Part shown: piece after piece, positions 33,613-42,055 of the stretch | How positions within the stretch are numbered: position 1 is the stretch's first letter | Layout: each line of letters begins with the position of its first letter | Origin: CBDCLY01 sp965218715 | Lineage (GTDB): Bacteria; Bacteroidota; Bacteroidia; Flavobacteriales_E; Vicingaceae | Direction of reading: 5' to 3' | DNA length: 64,000 bases | Assembly (NCBI GenBank): GCA_965218715.1 | Contig: CBDCLY010000015.1 | Span: 62,001 to 126,000, forward strand | The notes under the pieces: generated by a model | What the model was told of the DNA's origin: nothing | Seen by the model: the letters and a program-made list of their open reading frames with translations, nothing else | The model's database searches: none | Program-made: the position numbers and the translations under genes

Positions 33613-34131
33613 TTCAGCCAATGAATTGATGCGAAAATCTGCAAAATGATGATCATTCTCATTAATGAAAACGGTTTTCATATTTAGTCTTCTTCCCATT
33701 TCAATGTCACTAACAGAGTCACCCACCATTATTGATTGATCAAAATTAATCTCTGGAAAGAATGATTGCGCTCTAAGAGCCATTCCAGTATTTGGTTTAC
33801 GACAGGCGGCATTTTCGCTGGCGAGTTTCGGGCAAAAATAAACAGCATCTATTCTTCCCCCTGCATTCTTGATTTCATTTAGCATGTATTGATGAACCTT
33901 TGCTAGATCATCCTCATTCATGAACCCTTTGCCTATACCTTGTTGGTTGGTAACTACAACTATTCTACAAAATAATTTTGAGAATCGAACTATGGCTTCT
34001 TTGCTTCCAGGAATAAAGCTAAACTCTTCTACATTCTTGACATAATCTCCTACCAGGCGTTCATTAATCACACCATCTCGGTCCAAAAATAAGGTCCAGT
34101 TGTTATCTACACTCCAATTGCTAAAAATCAT
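33604..34131 (-). CDS. HAD-IIIA phosphatase, GmhB-like (heptose-bisphosphate phosphatase family)
   Basis: 175 residues with the HAD motifs LFLDRDGVIN, VVVTNQQGIGKG, KPNTGM and VGDSVSDIEMG. GmhB members remove the 7-phosphate of D-glycero-D-manno-heptose 1,7-bisphosphate for LPS core. The FCPKLASENAACRKP segment has two Cys where GmhB usually has a four-residue Cys/His zinc site, so the zinc site appears incomplete. No other heptose genes are near. Specificity may be different, for instance histidinol phosphate. Confidence 0.82.
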   Translation of the reverse strand: MIFSNWSVDNNWTLFLDRDGVINERLVGDYVKNVEEFSFIPGSKEAIVRFSKLFCRIVVVTNQQGIGKGFMNEDDLAKVHQYMLNEIKNAGGRIDAVYFCPKLASENAACRKPNTGMALRAQSFFPEINFDQSIMVGDSVSDIEMGRRLNMKTVFINENDHHFADFRINSLAELK

Positions 34132-34226
34132 GGAAACTAAATTAAGGCTAAATCCAATGAATCAATTGATTAAGCCGCATTTTTTGGCGAAATTGCAAAC
34201 CTTAAAATAATCTAATAAAAGCATCA

Positions 34227-35267
34227 ATGAGTAATACACATTTAGTATCCGGAGGTTGTGGTTTTGTAGGCCGAAACATGGTAAATCGCTTGTATAAAAA
34301 TGGAAACGATAGAATCATTTTTGTGGATGACCTTTCTGTTGGCACAAATCCAGGCACTTGGCTAAATGTTCCTCTTAAAAGGCAAGAAAAAAACGCCTAC
34401 TTCTATGGCGAAGATGAAAGATTGGTCTTTATTCATGAGGATTTTAGAAACACCTTACATCACTTAAACAGCAATACCAATCACTTTCAGGAGACCTATG
34501 GAATGGAGTTTGAAAAATTTGCAGATGTATTTCACTTTGCAGCAATTGTAGGCGGAAGAGCCAAAATTGATGGCGATCCAATGATGGTTGCTTTAGATCT
34601 TTCCATTGATGCTGAGTTTTTCTATTGGATCTGCAGACATAAACCAGCTAGAGTGCTATACCCTAGCTCAAGTGCAGCTTATCCTGTCGACTTACAAACC
34701 GATACTTATGCAATTGCATTGCAGGAAAGTGATATCGATTTTAAAAAAATGGGGCAACCAGACATGACCTATGGATGGTCTAAATTAACTGGTGAATACT
34801 TGGCACACATTGCTGCAAAATACTATGATGTATCTGTGACCTGCATTCGTCCATTTTCTGGATATGGAGAAGATCAAGACCTTACCTACCCCGTTCCTGC
34901 CATTGCAGCTAGAGCTGCAAATAAAGAGAATCCTTTCGAGGTTTGGGGAAGTGGAAAACAAGGGAGAGACTTTGTTCACATCGACGATGTTTTGGATTGC
35001 ACACTTTTGGCAATGGATCAAATCAAGGATGGTACGGCCATTAACATAGGTCAAGGAGAGCTAACCACCTTTTTAGATTTAATTGACATTTTCACTGATT
35101 TTGCTGGTTACAAGCCAACCATCAAACCATTACTTGATAAACCAGTTGGAGTACATTCGAGGTATTGCAACATGGATTATGTTAAGAATACTTTAGGTTG
35201 GGAGCCAAAGATCAGCATCAGAGATGGCATGAGAAGAGTTTATGAAAAGGCATTAAGCAATCGCTAA
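34227..35267 (+). CDS. NAD-dependent epimerase/dehydratase (extended SDR)
   Basis: 346 residues. The nucleotide motif is SGGCGFVGRN and the catalytic YxxxK is YGWSK, with PSSSAAYP supplying the active-site serine region. IRPFSGYGEDQDLTYPVPAI and GRDFVHIDDV are typical of nucleotide-sugar epimerases/dehydratases. It is five bases upstream of a glycosyltransferase, so it likely supplies its activated sugar. The exact sugar is unknown. Confidence 0.9.
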   Translation: MSNTHLVSGGCGFVGRNMVNRLYKNGNDRIIFVDDLSVGTNPGTWLNVPLKRQEKNAYFYGEDERLVFIHEDFRNTLHHLNSNTNHFQETYGMEFEKFADVFHFAAIVGGRAKIDGDPMMVALDLSIDAEFFYWICRHKPARVLYPSSSAAYPVDLQTDTYAIALQESDIDFKKMGQPDMTYGWSKLTGEYLAHIAAKYYDVSVTCIRPFSGYGEDQDLTYPVPAIAARAANKENPFEVWGSGKQGRDFVHIDDVLDCTLLAMDQIKDGTAINIGQGELTTFLDLIDIFTDFAGYKPTIKPLLDKPVGVHSRYCNMDYVKNTLGWEPKISIRDGMRRVYEKALSNR

Positions 35268-35271
35268 TAAA

Positions 35272-36549
35272 ATGGCCAAAAGAAAAATTGTTTGTTTCGG
35301 ACCGGGACCAAAATTTAAAGGAGGAATTGCCAATTACAACACCTCTCTTGCAAAAGTAATGGATCAAATGCCCGACACTGAGGTTCACATTGTATCTTGG
35401 ACACAACAATATCCAGCCATTATCCCAAGGGAATTTATCGATAAAAGCAGCAAAACAGATTTCCTAGAAGGAACAAATATTCAGGTTAAATACATTACCA
35501 ATTACAATCATCCTGGTACTTGGAAGGCTACTTTGAATTACATCAAGTCGCTAAATCCCGATAAAGTAATTTTTCAATGGTCAATTGCGGTTCAGGGATT
35601 GCCTCTGGGTTGGATTGCTAAACGATTGCAAAAAGAGACTTCGATCGAAGTATTGTTTGATTTGCACTTTGTAATTCAGAAAGAGAACAGCAAATTGGAT
35701 CAGGTGTTTACAAAATACGGTATCTCATCAGCCGATAATTACATTGTTCATGCTTATAAAACTGGCAGAAGAACTTAAACAGACTTTTCCCAACAAAAAC
35801 TTTAGCATAGACGAAGAAGGGATTAGAACCCCAAAGAGTGGCAGGCACATTATTAAGCTCTTCCACCCGATTTATGATTTGTTTCAGCCGGATCCAGACT
35901 TTGATGTGGATAAGTTCAAACGAGATAATGGTTTAAAAGAGCACGTATTTTTATTCTTCGGGTTCATAAGAAAATACAAGGGATTGCACGATGTAATCAA
36001 AGCATTTGCTAAGCTAAGTAAAGAAAGAGATGATGTTTCATTATTAATTTGTGGCGAGTCATTCTGGGCCACTTTAGACCAAAGTAAGTGGAGTACCAAA
36101 GCAAAAAACCTTGTTTTTGGTATGGCTAAAAAATTGTTTTTTGAAAAAAGCAGATGATGAAAAAGATTACCGACCACTTGAATTAGTTGAAGAACTTGGC
36201 ATACAAGACAATTGTATGATTGTAAACAAGTTTGTGCCTAATGAGGAAGTAAACATCTATTTTCCAGGCCAGTGAAGCCGTCTTGCTATTTTACGAATAT
36301 GCAACTCCTTCAGGTATAGAGTCATTGAGCTACAATTTTAAACTACCTATTTTGGCAACTAAAGTTGGACATTTCCCAGAAACCATAGATGATGGTTTTA
36401 ACGGTTATCTTGCAGAAGCAGGAAATACCGATTCCATGGCTGAACAAATGAAGCGCTTTCTTAAGCAGCCTCTACCAGGAGAAAATGTTCATGCCAAAAC
36501 CAAAGAATTGAGTTGGGAGAATTATGCTAAGGCCATCTTAGCGAGCTAA
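35272..36549 (+). pseudogene. Glycosyltransferase (GT-B type), frame broken by three single-base insertions
   Basis: A glycosyltransferase of about 425 residues can be read through in four pieces: frame 1 up to about 35763, frame 2 to about 36137, frame 3 to 36263, then frame 1 to the stop at 36547-36549. Each join is repaired by deleting one base from a run (GG at 35764-35765, T6 or A6 near 36137-36149, CC at 36264-36265). Motifs: CFGPGPKFKGGIANYNTSLA, FGFIRKYKGLHDVI, EYATPSGIESLSYNFKLPI. Because several neighbours show the same kind of fault, sequence error is more likely than decay. It follows the epimerase by four bases. Confidence 0.8.
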
Positions 36550-37498
36550 ATTTCTTTAGCAATCTTATAATTGTTTCGGTTTGGAGAGTTTCTTGAAACC
36601 AATTCGGCTAAAAAGCCAGTTAAAAACAATTGAACACCAATAACCATGGCAATTAGGCCTACATAGAAATGCGGAGTTTCTGTTACCAACCTTGCAGGGA
36701 ACATTCTGATAGACGTAATAGAGTTTCTCCATCCCAATGTATCCGGCCATTAAAAAGCCAAAGGCAAACATGAGGGTTCCAAATAAACCAAAGAAATGCA
36801 TTGGTCTTTTGCCAAATTTTCCAACAAAATTAATTGAGAGTAGATCAAGAAAGCCATTGATAAAGCGTTCAAGGCCAAATTTAGTGATGCCGGTATTTTC
36901 GTTCTTGATGCTGAACAACCTGCTCCCCTATTTTTGTAAAACCAGACCATTTAGCAATTGCTGGAATATAACGATGCATTTCGCCATACACCTCAATGTT
37001 CTTAATTACTTCGTAACGATATGCTTTTAAACCACAGTTGAAATCATGCAAATGAATCCCAGTCATTTTCCTTGTGGCCCAATTGAAGAGTTTGGTAGGA
37101 ATTGTTTTACTTAAAGGATCATATCGTTTCTTTTTCCAACCAGAAACTAAATCAAATCCACCATTAATAATTTTCTCTCTTAAGGCAGGAATTTCTTCCG
37201 GACTGTCTTGAAGATCAGCATCCATGGTAATAATGATTTCCCCTTCAGCTGCGTTAAATCCAGTATTGAGTCCTGCAGATTTCCCATAATTCCTTCTAAA
37301 TTTAATTCCTTTGATGTGTTCATCTTTGGACTTCAAATCTTCTATTACTTCCCAGGAATTATCAGAACTTCCGTCATCAACGAAAACAATCTCATAGGAG
37401 AAATTATTTTCTTTCATCACACGAACTATCCATTCATGTAATTCTGGAAGTGATTCAGATTCGTTAAAAAGGGGAATTACTATTGAGAGATCCTTCAC
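36546..37498 (-). pseudogene. Glycosyltransferase family 2 with C-terminal membrane segments, frame broken twice
   Basis: A DPM1/GtrB-like enzyme of about 317 residues. N-terminal GT-A motifs: LSIVIPLFNESESL, FVDDGSSDNSW, FRRNYGKSAGLNTGF, TMDADLQDSPEEIP, and HDFNCGLKAYR. Two hydrophobic segments (about 235-310) end the protein. Reading needs removal of one base in the GG at 36892-36893 (after QERKY) and one in GGG at 36698-36700 (after QNVP). As in neighbouring genes, this looks like sequence error. It would transfer a sugar to polyprenyl phosphate. It converges with the upstream GT gene with a four-base overlap. Confidence 0.8.
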
Positions 37499-37507
37499 AA
37501 TACAGTA

Positions 37508-38038
37508 TTAAGCCTCATCAAAAGATTCAGATTCTTTCTTTAAGAAAGCAGCAGCAATAAGTGAAACGATAAAGCCAGTTAAGGTGGTCATGAACACTCC
37601 CATAACGGCCATCATGCCAGCAGAAGTGAATTTTCTAACGTAAGTCATCGACATTTCAATTTGCTCATCTGGTAATCCTTGTTCAATACATCGCCATTTT
37701 CTTGGGTTTCCAAAGTGTATTGGATAAAACCATCATCCACATAACCCAAGTAAACATAATTTACTACGGCAGAAATTACTCCAACTATCAGAGCAAATCA
37801 ATGTTCCGTAACCCAATGCACTGCCATAGGAGATAAAACCGCCATTCTCCTGATCTCTGAACTTTTTAATTCCCATAACGATACCAGCAATCAATGCGAT
37901 TGTAGAAATAATACTGATCCACTGATTCTCATACAATTCAAGGATGTAGATGAGTAAAGAAATTACTACAAGCACTAAACCGAGCATAGCTCCATAGTTC
38001 ATTGCACTTTTAATTTTTGATGGGGATTGCTGTTCCAT
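37508..38038 (-). pseudogene. DUF4199 membrane protein, frame broken by three single-base insertions
   Basis: A membrane protein of about 175 residues with four hydrophobic segments: MLGLVLVVISLLIYI, the IISTIALIAGIVMGIKKF segment, GALICS..VGVISAVVNYV-like third helix, and a final VFMTTLTGFIVSLIAAAFL. The pattern GYGTLI and FRDQENGGFISYG identifies DUF4199, common in Bacteroidota. Removing one base at AAA 37795-37797, one at TTTT 37697-37700 and one at AA 37685-37686 restores a single frame to the stop at 37508-37510. The three insertions cancel in length modulo three. Function unknown. Confidence 0.78.
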
Positions 38039-38136
38039 TTTTCTTTTGTTTGTTCGATAACAAATATATCCATTCTAGAGGGCAAGCTAAAGCATATAAA
38101 AAAAATAAAATCCTTGTTCAAGGTATAAGCTTTGTT

Positions 38137-38144
38137 TACTTTTG
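38137..38144 (+). promoter_or_regulatory. Promoter of SRP RNA (-7 box TACTTTTG)
   Basis: TACTTTTG with a TTG at 38114-38116, twenty bases upstream, fits the Bacteroidota promoter. Transcription would start at about 38148-38150, which agrees with the folded 5' end of the RNA. Confidence 0.65.
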
Positions 38145-38146
38145 CT

Positions 38147-38250
38147 GTGGGTAAGTCTTGTACGACCAGCTCCTGCTGAATCCCCCAGGACCGGAAGGTA
38201 GCAAGGGTAGGCGGTTGTAGCGGTGCGATATAAGTAGCTTACCCATTTTT
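38147..38250 (+). ncRNA. ffs: Signal recognition particle RNA (bacterial small type)
   Basis: A 4.5S-like RNA. The closing helix pairs TGGGTAAG (38148-38155) with CTTACCCA (38238-38245). The apical domain has the highly conserved CCAGGACCGGAAGG and AGCAAGGGTAGG pattern with the GGAA tetraloop, the Ffh-binding site. About 100 nt. A promoter lies immediately upstream and a T run (38246-38251) at the end. Its protein receptor FtsY is encoded at 15450. Confidence 0.95.
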
Positions 38251-38269
38251 TATTATATCAATTTGGCCA

Positions 38270-38299
38270 TTGTAGGCCAAAAACATTGAATTACATTTG
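38270..38299 (+). promoter_or_regulatory. Promoter of the transaldolase gene (TTG-N19-TACATTTG)
   Basis: TTG at 38270-38272 and TACATTTG at 38292-38299 with a 19-bp spacer match the Bacteroidota consensus. The leader to the ATG at 38320 would be about 15 nt. A TTGGCC/GGCCAA inverted repeat (38263-38280) overlaps the -33. Confidence 0.6.
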
Positions 38300-38319
38300 T
38301 AAAAAATTAAACGAAAGGC

Positions 38320-38973
38320 ATGAAATTTTTCATAGACACAGCAAACCTAGACCAAATTAAAGAAGCTCAAGACCTTGGAATTCTTGATGGTGTTACTACT
38401 AACCCTTCATTGATGGCAAAAGAAGGCATCAAAGGAGAATCAAATGTAATTCAACATTATATCGATATCTGTAACATTGTTGATGGCGACGTTAGTGCTG
38501 AAGTAATTTCTACTGATTATGAAGGAATTATTAAAGAAGGAGAAGCCTTGGCAGCATTGCATGAACAAATTGTAGTGAAAGTGCCTATGATTAAAGATGG
38601 CATTAAAGCCATTCGATATTTCAGTAGCAAAGGAATAAGAACCAACTGTACGCTAATCTTTAGTGCTGGCCAGGCTCTTTTGGCTGCGAAAGCTGGCGCT
38701 AGTTACATTTCGCCATTTCTTGGTAGATTAGATGACATCTCTACTGATGGTCTTGCTTTAATTGATGAAATCAGAACCATTTTCGATAATTACCTTTTTG
38801 AAACAGAAATATTAGCTGCTTCTATCAGGCATCCAATGCACATCATCGATTGTGCAAAAATTGGAGCAGATGTGATGACTGGGCCATTGAGTGCAATTAC
38901 TGCATTGATCAAGCATCCATTAACTGATATTGGATTAGAGAAGTTTCTAGCCGATCACGCTAAAAATCAGTAG
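38320..38973 (+). CDS. Fructose-6-phosphate aldolase/transaldolase family protein
   Basis: 217 residues, the size of the short transaldolase (TalC/FSA) class. MKFFIDTANLDQIKEAQDLGILDGVTTNPSLMAKEG is read in parts as the typical start; the Schiff-base lysine is in IVVKVPM, and TLIFSAGQALLAAKAGASYISPFLGRLDDI follows. In this family, annotated either as fructose-6-phosphate aldolase or transaldolase; the pentose-phosphate transaldolase role is more common for such genes in Bacteroidota (knowledge, not shown). Own promoter; followed by a second gene two bases later. Confidence 0.92.
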   Translation: MKFFIDTANLDQIKEAQDLGILDGVTTNPSLMAKEGIKGESNVIQHYIDICNIVDGDVSAEVISTDYEGIIKEGEALAALHEQIVVKVPMIKDGIKAIRYFSSKGIRTNCTLIFSAGQALLAAKAGASYISPFLGRLDDISTDGLALIDEIRTIFDNYLFETEILAASIRHPMHIIDCAKIGADVMTGPLSAITALIKHPLTDIGLEKFLADHAKNQ

Positions 38974-38975
38974 AC

Positions 38976-39587
38976 ATGTTGATAAAGGTTTATGAAAATA
39001 ATCCTGACCCAAAAACATTGAAGGAATTATCAGACTGCCTTGATAAAGGTGGTCTGATAATTTATCCTACAGATACCGTTTATGCACTAGGATGTTCCAT
39101 TAAAAGTAAATCTGCAATTGAAAAGGTGGCCAAAATAAAGGGCATCAAAATGGAAAAGGCAGATTTCTCCTTTGTGTTTCATGACTTAAGTCAGATCTCT
39201 AATTATACCAAACAATTTGAAACGGCAAGTTTCAAATTATTAAAACGGAATTTACCTGGACCTTTTACTTTTATTCTAGAGGCAAATCCTAGTGTTGCCA
39301 AGCTTTTTAAAAATAAAAAGAAAACCTTAGGAATTAGAATCCCTGACAATCCGATTTGCAATGAATTGGTTAAAATGCATGATTCTCCTTTAATTTCCAC
39401 TTCCATTCATGATGATGATGAAGTGATAGAATACACCACAGACCCAGAATTAATTCATGAGAAATATGAACATTTGGTGGATTATGTAATTGATGGTGGA
39501 TATGGTAAAAATGAAGCCTCTACCGTTGTTGATCTCAGTCAAGGAGAACAGGAAATCCTTAGACAAGGAATTGGTGAATTAGTTTAG
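38976..39587 (+). CDS. YciO-like YrdC-fold protein (Sua5/YciO family)
   Basis: 203 residues with a YrdC domain: GGLIIYPTDTVYALGCSIKS, IKGIKMEKADFSFVFHDLSQIS, LPGPFTFILEAN and LGIRIPDN. Where the t6A enzyme has STSAN, this copy has STSIHDDDE, so it looks like the YciO branch rather than a second Sua5. YciO proteins bind nucleic acid or hydrolyse threonylcarbamoyl intermediates in some reports; function here is open. It follows the transaldolase gene by two bases. Confidence 0.85.
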   Translation: MLIKVYENNPDPKTLKELSDCLDKGGLIIYPTDTVYALGCSIKSKSAIEKVAKIKGIKMEKADFSFVFHDLSQISNYTKQFETASFKLLKRNLPGPFTFILEANPSVAKLFKNKKKTLGIRIPDNPICNELVKMHDSPLISTSIHDDDEVIEYTTDPELIHEKYEHLVDYVIDGGYGKNEASTVVDLSQGEQEILRQGIGELV

Positions 39588-39610
39588 CTTAATAAAAGCA
39601 AGACTAAATT

Positions 39611-40210
39611 CTAAGCACTTTTTATTTCATTCAGAAAAATTTCATGCAATTCCATTACCTGCGGAAGTAGCTCCGATTTATTCTCATTCATGATAATAAA
39701 GTCAGATAATTTATTTCTCTCCTCATCAGTGTATTGATATCGCATTCTCTTAAAAACTTCCTCTTTTATCATCTTATCCCTTTTCATTACCCGTTCCAAT
39801 CGGATTTCTTTTGGAGCAAACACATTGATGATTTTATCCAAGTCGTGGTATCTGCCAGTTTCAAACAAGATAGCTGCTTCCTTTAGAACATAAGCCGCTC
39901 CTTCATTTTCTTCTACCCATGAAAGAAATTTATCATTTACTTTTGGATGAACCAATTGAGAAATTTGTTCCATCGCATTGGGATCACTATACACCAATGT
40001 TGCCATCCTAGGTCTGTCCATTAAGCCTTCTGCAGTATACATGTCCCTACCAAACAACTTTTTTACATCGTTAATCATGGCTTCATCATTGTTTAAAATG
40101 AACCGGGCTTCATCGTCGGAGCAAAACACGGGAACTCCCAAGTTTTTAAACAAATTACAAACTGTAGTTTTTCCACTTCCAATCCCTCCTGTTATTCCAA
40201 TTTTAAGCAT
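39611..40210 (-). CDS. coaE: Dephospho-CoA kinase
   Basis: Last step of CoA synthesis: phosphorylates the 3' hydroxyl of dephospho-CoA. 199 residues; P-loop GITGGIGSGKTTVCNLF at residues 5-21, FCSDDEARFIL as the substrate region, and KEAAILFETG. It overlaps ybbR by eight bases. It ends the block ldh-nusB-DUF1573-yajC-ybbR-coaE. Confidence 0.95.
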   Translation of the reverse strand: MLKIGITGGIGSGKTTVCNLFKNLGVPVFCSDDEARFILNNDEAMINDVKKLFGRDMYTAEGLMDRPRMATLVYSDPNAMEQISQLVHPKVNDKFLSWVEENEGAAYVLKEAAILFETGRYHDLDKIINVFAPKEIRLERVMKRDKMIKEEVFKRMRYQYTDEERNKLSDFIIMNENKSELLPQVMELHEIFLNEIKSA

Positions 40211-41195
40211 CTGATTTTCGTATTATGTATTCTACTTGTTTTGGTTTAATTCTGCTTATTTCATAAAACTCTGGTAAACCTTCTATTTTAATTTCCAATT
40301 GAGCTGGTGATATCTTGTCCTCAAAAACCACGTAGGCCCTAATGTTTGTTTCATTCACCATTTCATATTTACTTATGGGCACTAACAGAACCAATTCAAC
40401 CTCATCTGGAAAGGTTTTAATTTTCAAAACACCTTCATTCTTTACATGAATGGGCAACGTTATTAATTTCTCTGTGTATTGTTCAACAGGAATTTTTATG
40501 GTCACCTTCTCTTGAATTAGCTCTAATCCAATTTGTTTGGAGGGTTTTATTAAGTCGATAGTTTGAATAAGAGTGTCCTGTAATTCACTAAAATAGACGG
40601 TTTCATTAGTTAGTGTAAGGATACTATCCAAAACTCCCTCTGGCCCAGAGATTTCAACCATATTAGGAATGATTTCTATTGGGCCTCTTTGTCGGTACCC
40701 TGAAGAATAACTGAGTTCGAGCTTTGGAATCACCTTAACTTTTTTACTCTTCCTTACTTGTGTTTTAAAAAAGATGGTGTCTGGGTAAACCCCTAAAACC
40801 TTGAGATCTTTGTCCAATTCTTTCTTAACCAATTCTAAATAAGAGCGACCAAGAACATAAAATTCATCTTTATTTTTTGATGGTCGCGCTCCTCCATAAT
40901 TGATTTGAATTGAAGTATTATTCAAGCCTACTTGTTCGCCCAATAATTCGTATCCACCACCATACACTTCAACTTCAATCTCTTCTATTGGTTGATCAAC
41001 CAATAAAAAGTCCTTTGAAAATGAGGCATATTCAAGCGGTAAACTTAATCGAGTAGTGTAATTTTTTGATAGACTAGATAAAAACCAAAATGCCGTTGAC
41101 AAGGCCAAACAAAATAAGAAGATGGTTAGCTTCTGATTGAGTTTGAAATTCCCATTTTGGGCATCAAATATGAACGATCTTAAACCCTTACTCAC
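40203..41195 (-). CDS. YbbR-like domain protein
   Basis: 330 residues. One N-terminal membrane helix (LTIFLFCLALSTAFWFLSS) then an extracytoplasmic part with YbbR-type beta domains (about 50-130, 130-220, 220-325), e.g. IPKLELSYSSGYRQRGPIEIIPNMVEISGPEGVL. YbbR domains stimulate CdaA in Firmicutes, but no diadenylate cyclase gene is adjacent here. In Bacteroidota it is a constant neighbour of yajC and coaE, as here. Confidence 0.88.
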   Translation of the reverse strand: MSKGLRSFIFDAQNGNFKLNQKLTIFLFCLALSTAFWFLSSLSKNYTTRLSLPLEYASFSKDFLLVDQPIEEIEVEVYGGGYELLGEQVGLNNTSIQINYGGARPSKNKDEFYVLGRSYLELVKKELDKDLKVLGVYPDTIFFKTQVRKSKKVKVIPKLELSYSSGYRQRGPIEIIPNMVEISGPEGVLDSILTLTNETVYFSELQDTLIQTIDLIKPSKQIGLELIQEKVTIKIPVEQYTEKLITLPIHVKNEGVLKIKTFPDEVELVLLVPISKYEMVNETNIRAYVVFEDKISPAQLEIKIEGLPEFYEISRIKPKQVEYIIRKSDA

Positions 41196-41222
41196 GAATT
41201 CAATTTTACGTGAAGGTAAGAA

Positions 41223-41558
41223 TTATTTGTTGGTCTGACTTGGGGTGTTTGATGTAGCAAAGTCAGCAGAAACGGCATTTTTATCCACTTTCACAACAAC
41301 ATTTGCAGCTATCTCTAAATGAACTAAATCTTCCTTTACTTCCACTATTTTACCATGAACTCCTCCAATGGTAACTACTTTATCTCCCTTGGCTAAACTT
41401 TCACGGAAAGTCTTTTGTTCTTTTTGTTTTTTAAGTTGAGGACGGATCATGAAGAAGTAAAAAACCACAACAATTAGAATTAATGGTAAAAAGTCCATTA
41501 TTCCTCCTCCACCACCAGATGGGGCCATTAAAAATATGCTCGCTATATTATTGTACAT
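41223..41558 (-). CDS. yajC: Preprotein translocase subunit YajC
   Basis: 111 residues: one membrane helix (FLPLILIVVVFYFFMIRPQLKKQKEQ) followed by the small beta domain with FRESLAKGDKVVTIGGVHGKI and EVKEDLVHLEIAANVVVKVDKNAVS. It is an accessory to SecDF. It overlaps the DUF1573 gene by 11 bases. Standard length. Confidence 0.95.
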   Translation of the reverse strand: MYNNIASIFLMAPSGGGGGIMDFLPLILIVVVFYFFMIRPQLKKQKEQKTFRESLAKGDKVVTIGGVHGKIVEVKEDLVHLEIAANVVVKVDKNAVSADFATSNTPSQTNK

Positions 41559-42045
41559 CTGCTTCTTGATTTTCGTTTTGTTCTGGACTTAAAATATCTC
41601 CTTTGATGGCAATTACTTTTGTATTGGGCACTGTATTCGCAACTAAAGTAACTGTTTTGTGCTGACGGCCTTGTTTTCCATTGCTATCAAAAACCACTTC
41701 AATTTCAGCTTCTGCCCCTGGAGCAATAGGATTTCTTGGCCATGTTGGAACCGTACATCCACAACTTCCTTTTGCATCAGAAATGATTAAATCTGTTTTT
41801 CCGATGTTTTTAAATCGAAACATCTTTTTTACTTTTTCACCTTGAGCAATTTCTCCAAAATCAATTACTTCTTCCTCGAATTCGAATACTGGTAAATCTT
41901 CACTTGCAATTTCTGGTTCATCTGCCGTACTTGGATTGTTAATCATCTCCGTACTAATTTTTCCATCCACTTCAGTTCTATTTGAGTCACAAGCAAAAAC
42001 GCTTAATGCAATTATACATCCTAGGGCTATGTTTCTTTTTTTCAT
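41548..42045 (-). CDS. DUF1573 lipoprotein
   Basis: About 165 residues from the ATG at 42045. A lipoprotein-type N-terminus (MKKRNIALGCIIALSVFAC) is followed by an immunoglobulin-like DUF1573 domain with VIDFGEIAQGEKVKKMFRFKNIGKTDLIISDAKGSCGCTVP read in parts; CGCTVP is the hallmark. Many Bacteroidota carry a copy between nusB and yajC, as here. It probably sits in the periplasm. Function unknown. A TTG at 42054 gives a longer but less likely start. Confidence 0.9.
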   Translation of the reverse strand: MKKRNIALGCIIALSVFACDSNRTEVDGKISTEMINNPSTADEPEIASEDLPVFEFEEEVIDFGEIAQGEKVKKMFRFKNIGKTDLIISDAKGSCGCTVPTWPRNPIAPGAEAEIEVVFDSNGKQGRQHKTVTLVANTVPNTKVIAIKGDILSPEQNENQEADVQ

Positions 42046-42055
42046 GTTAATCAAT

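Noticed and set aside
35272..37498. Interpreting the broken glycosyltransferases as real pseudogenes
   Set aside because: All indels are one-base insertions in runs and neighbouring unrelated genes on both strands share them; motifs outside the joins are intact. The 'pseudogene' type is used only to mark the frame breaks as given.
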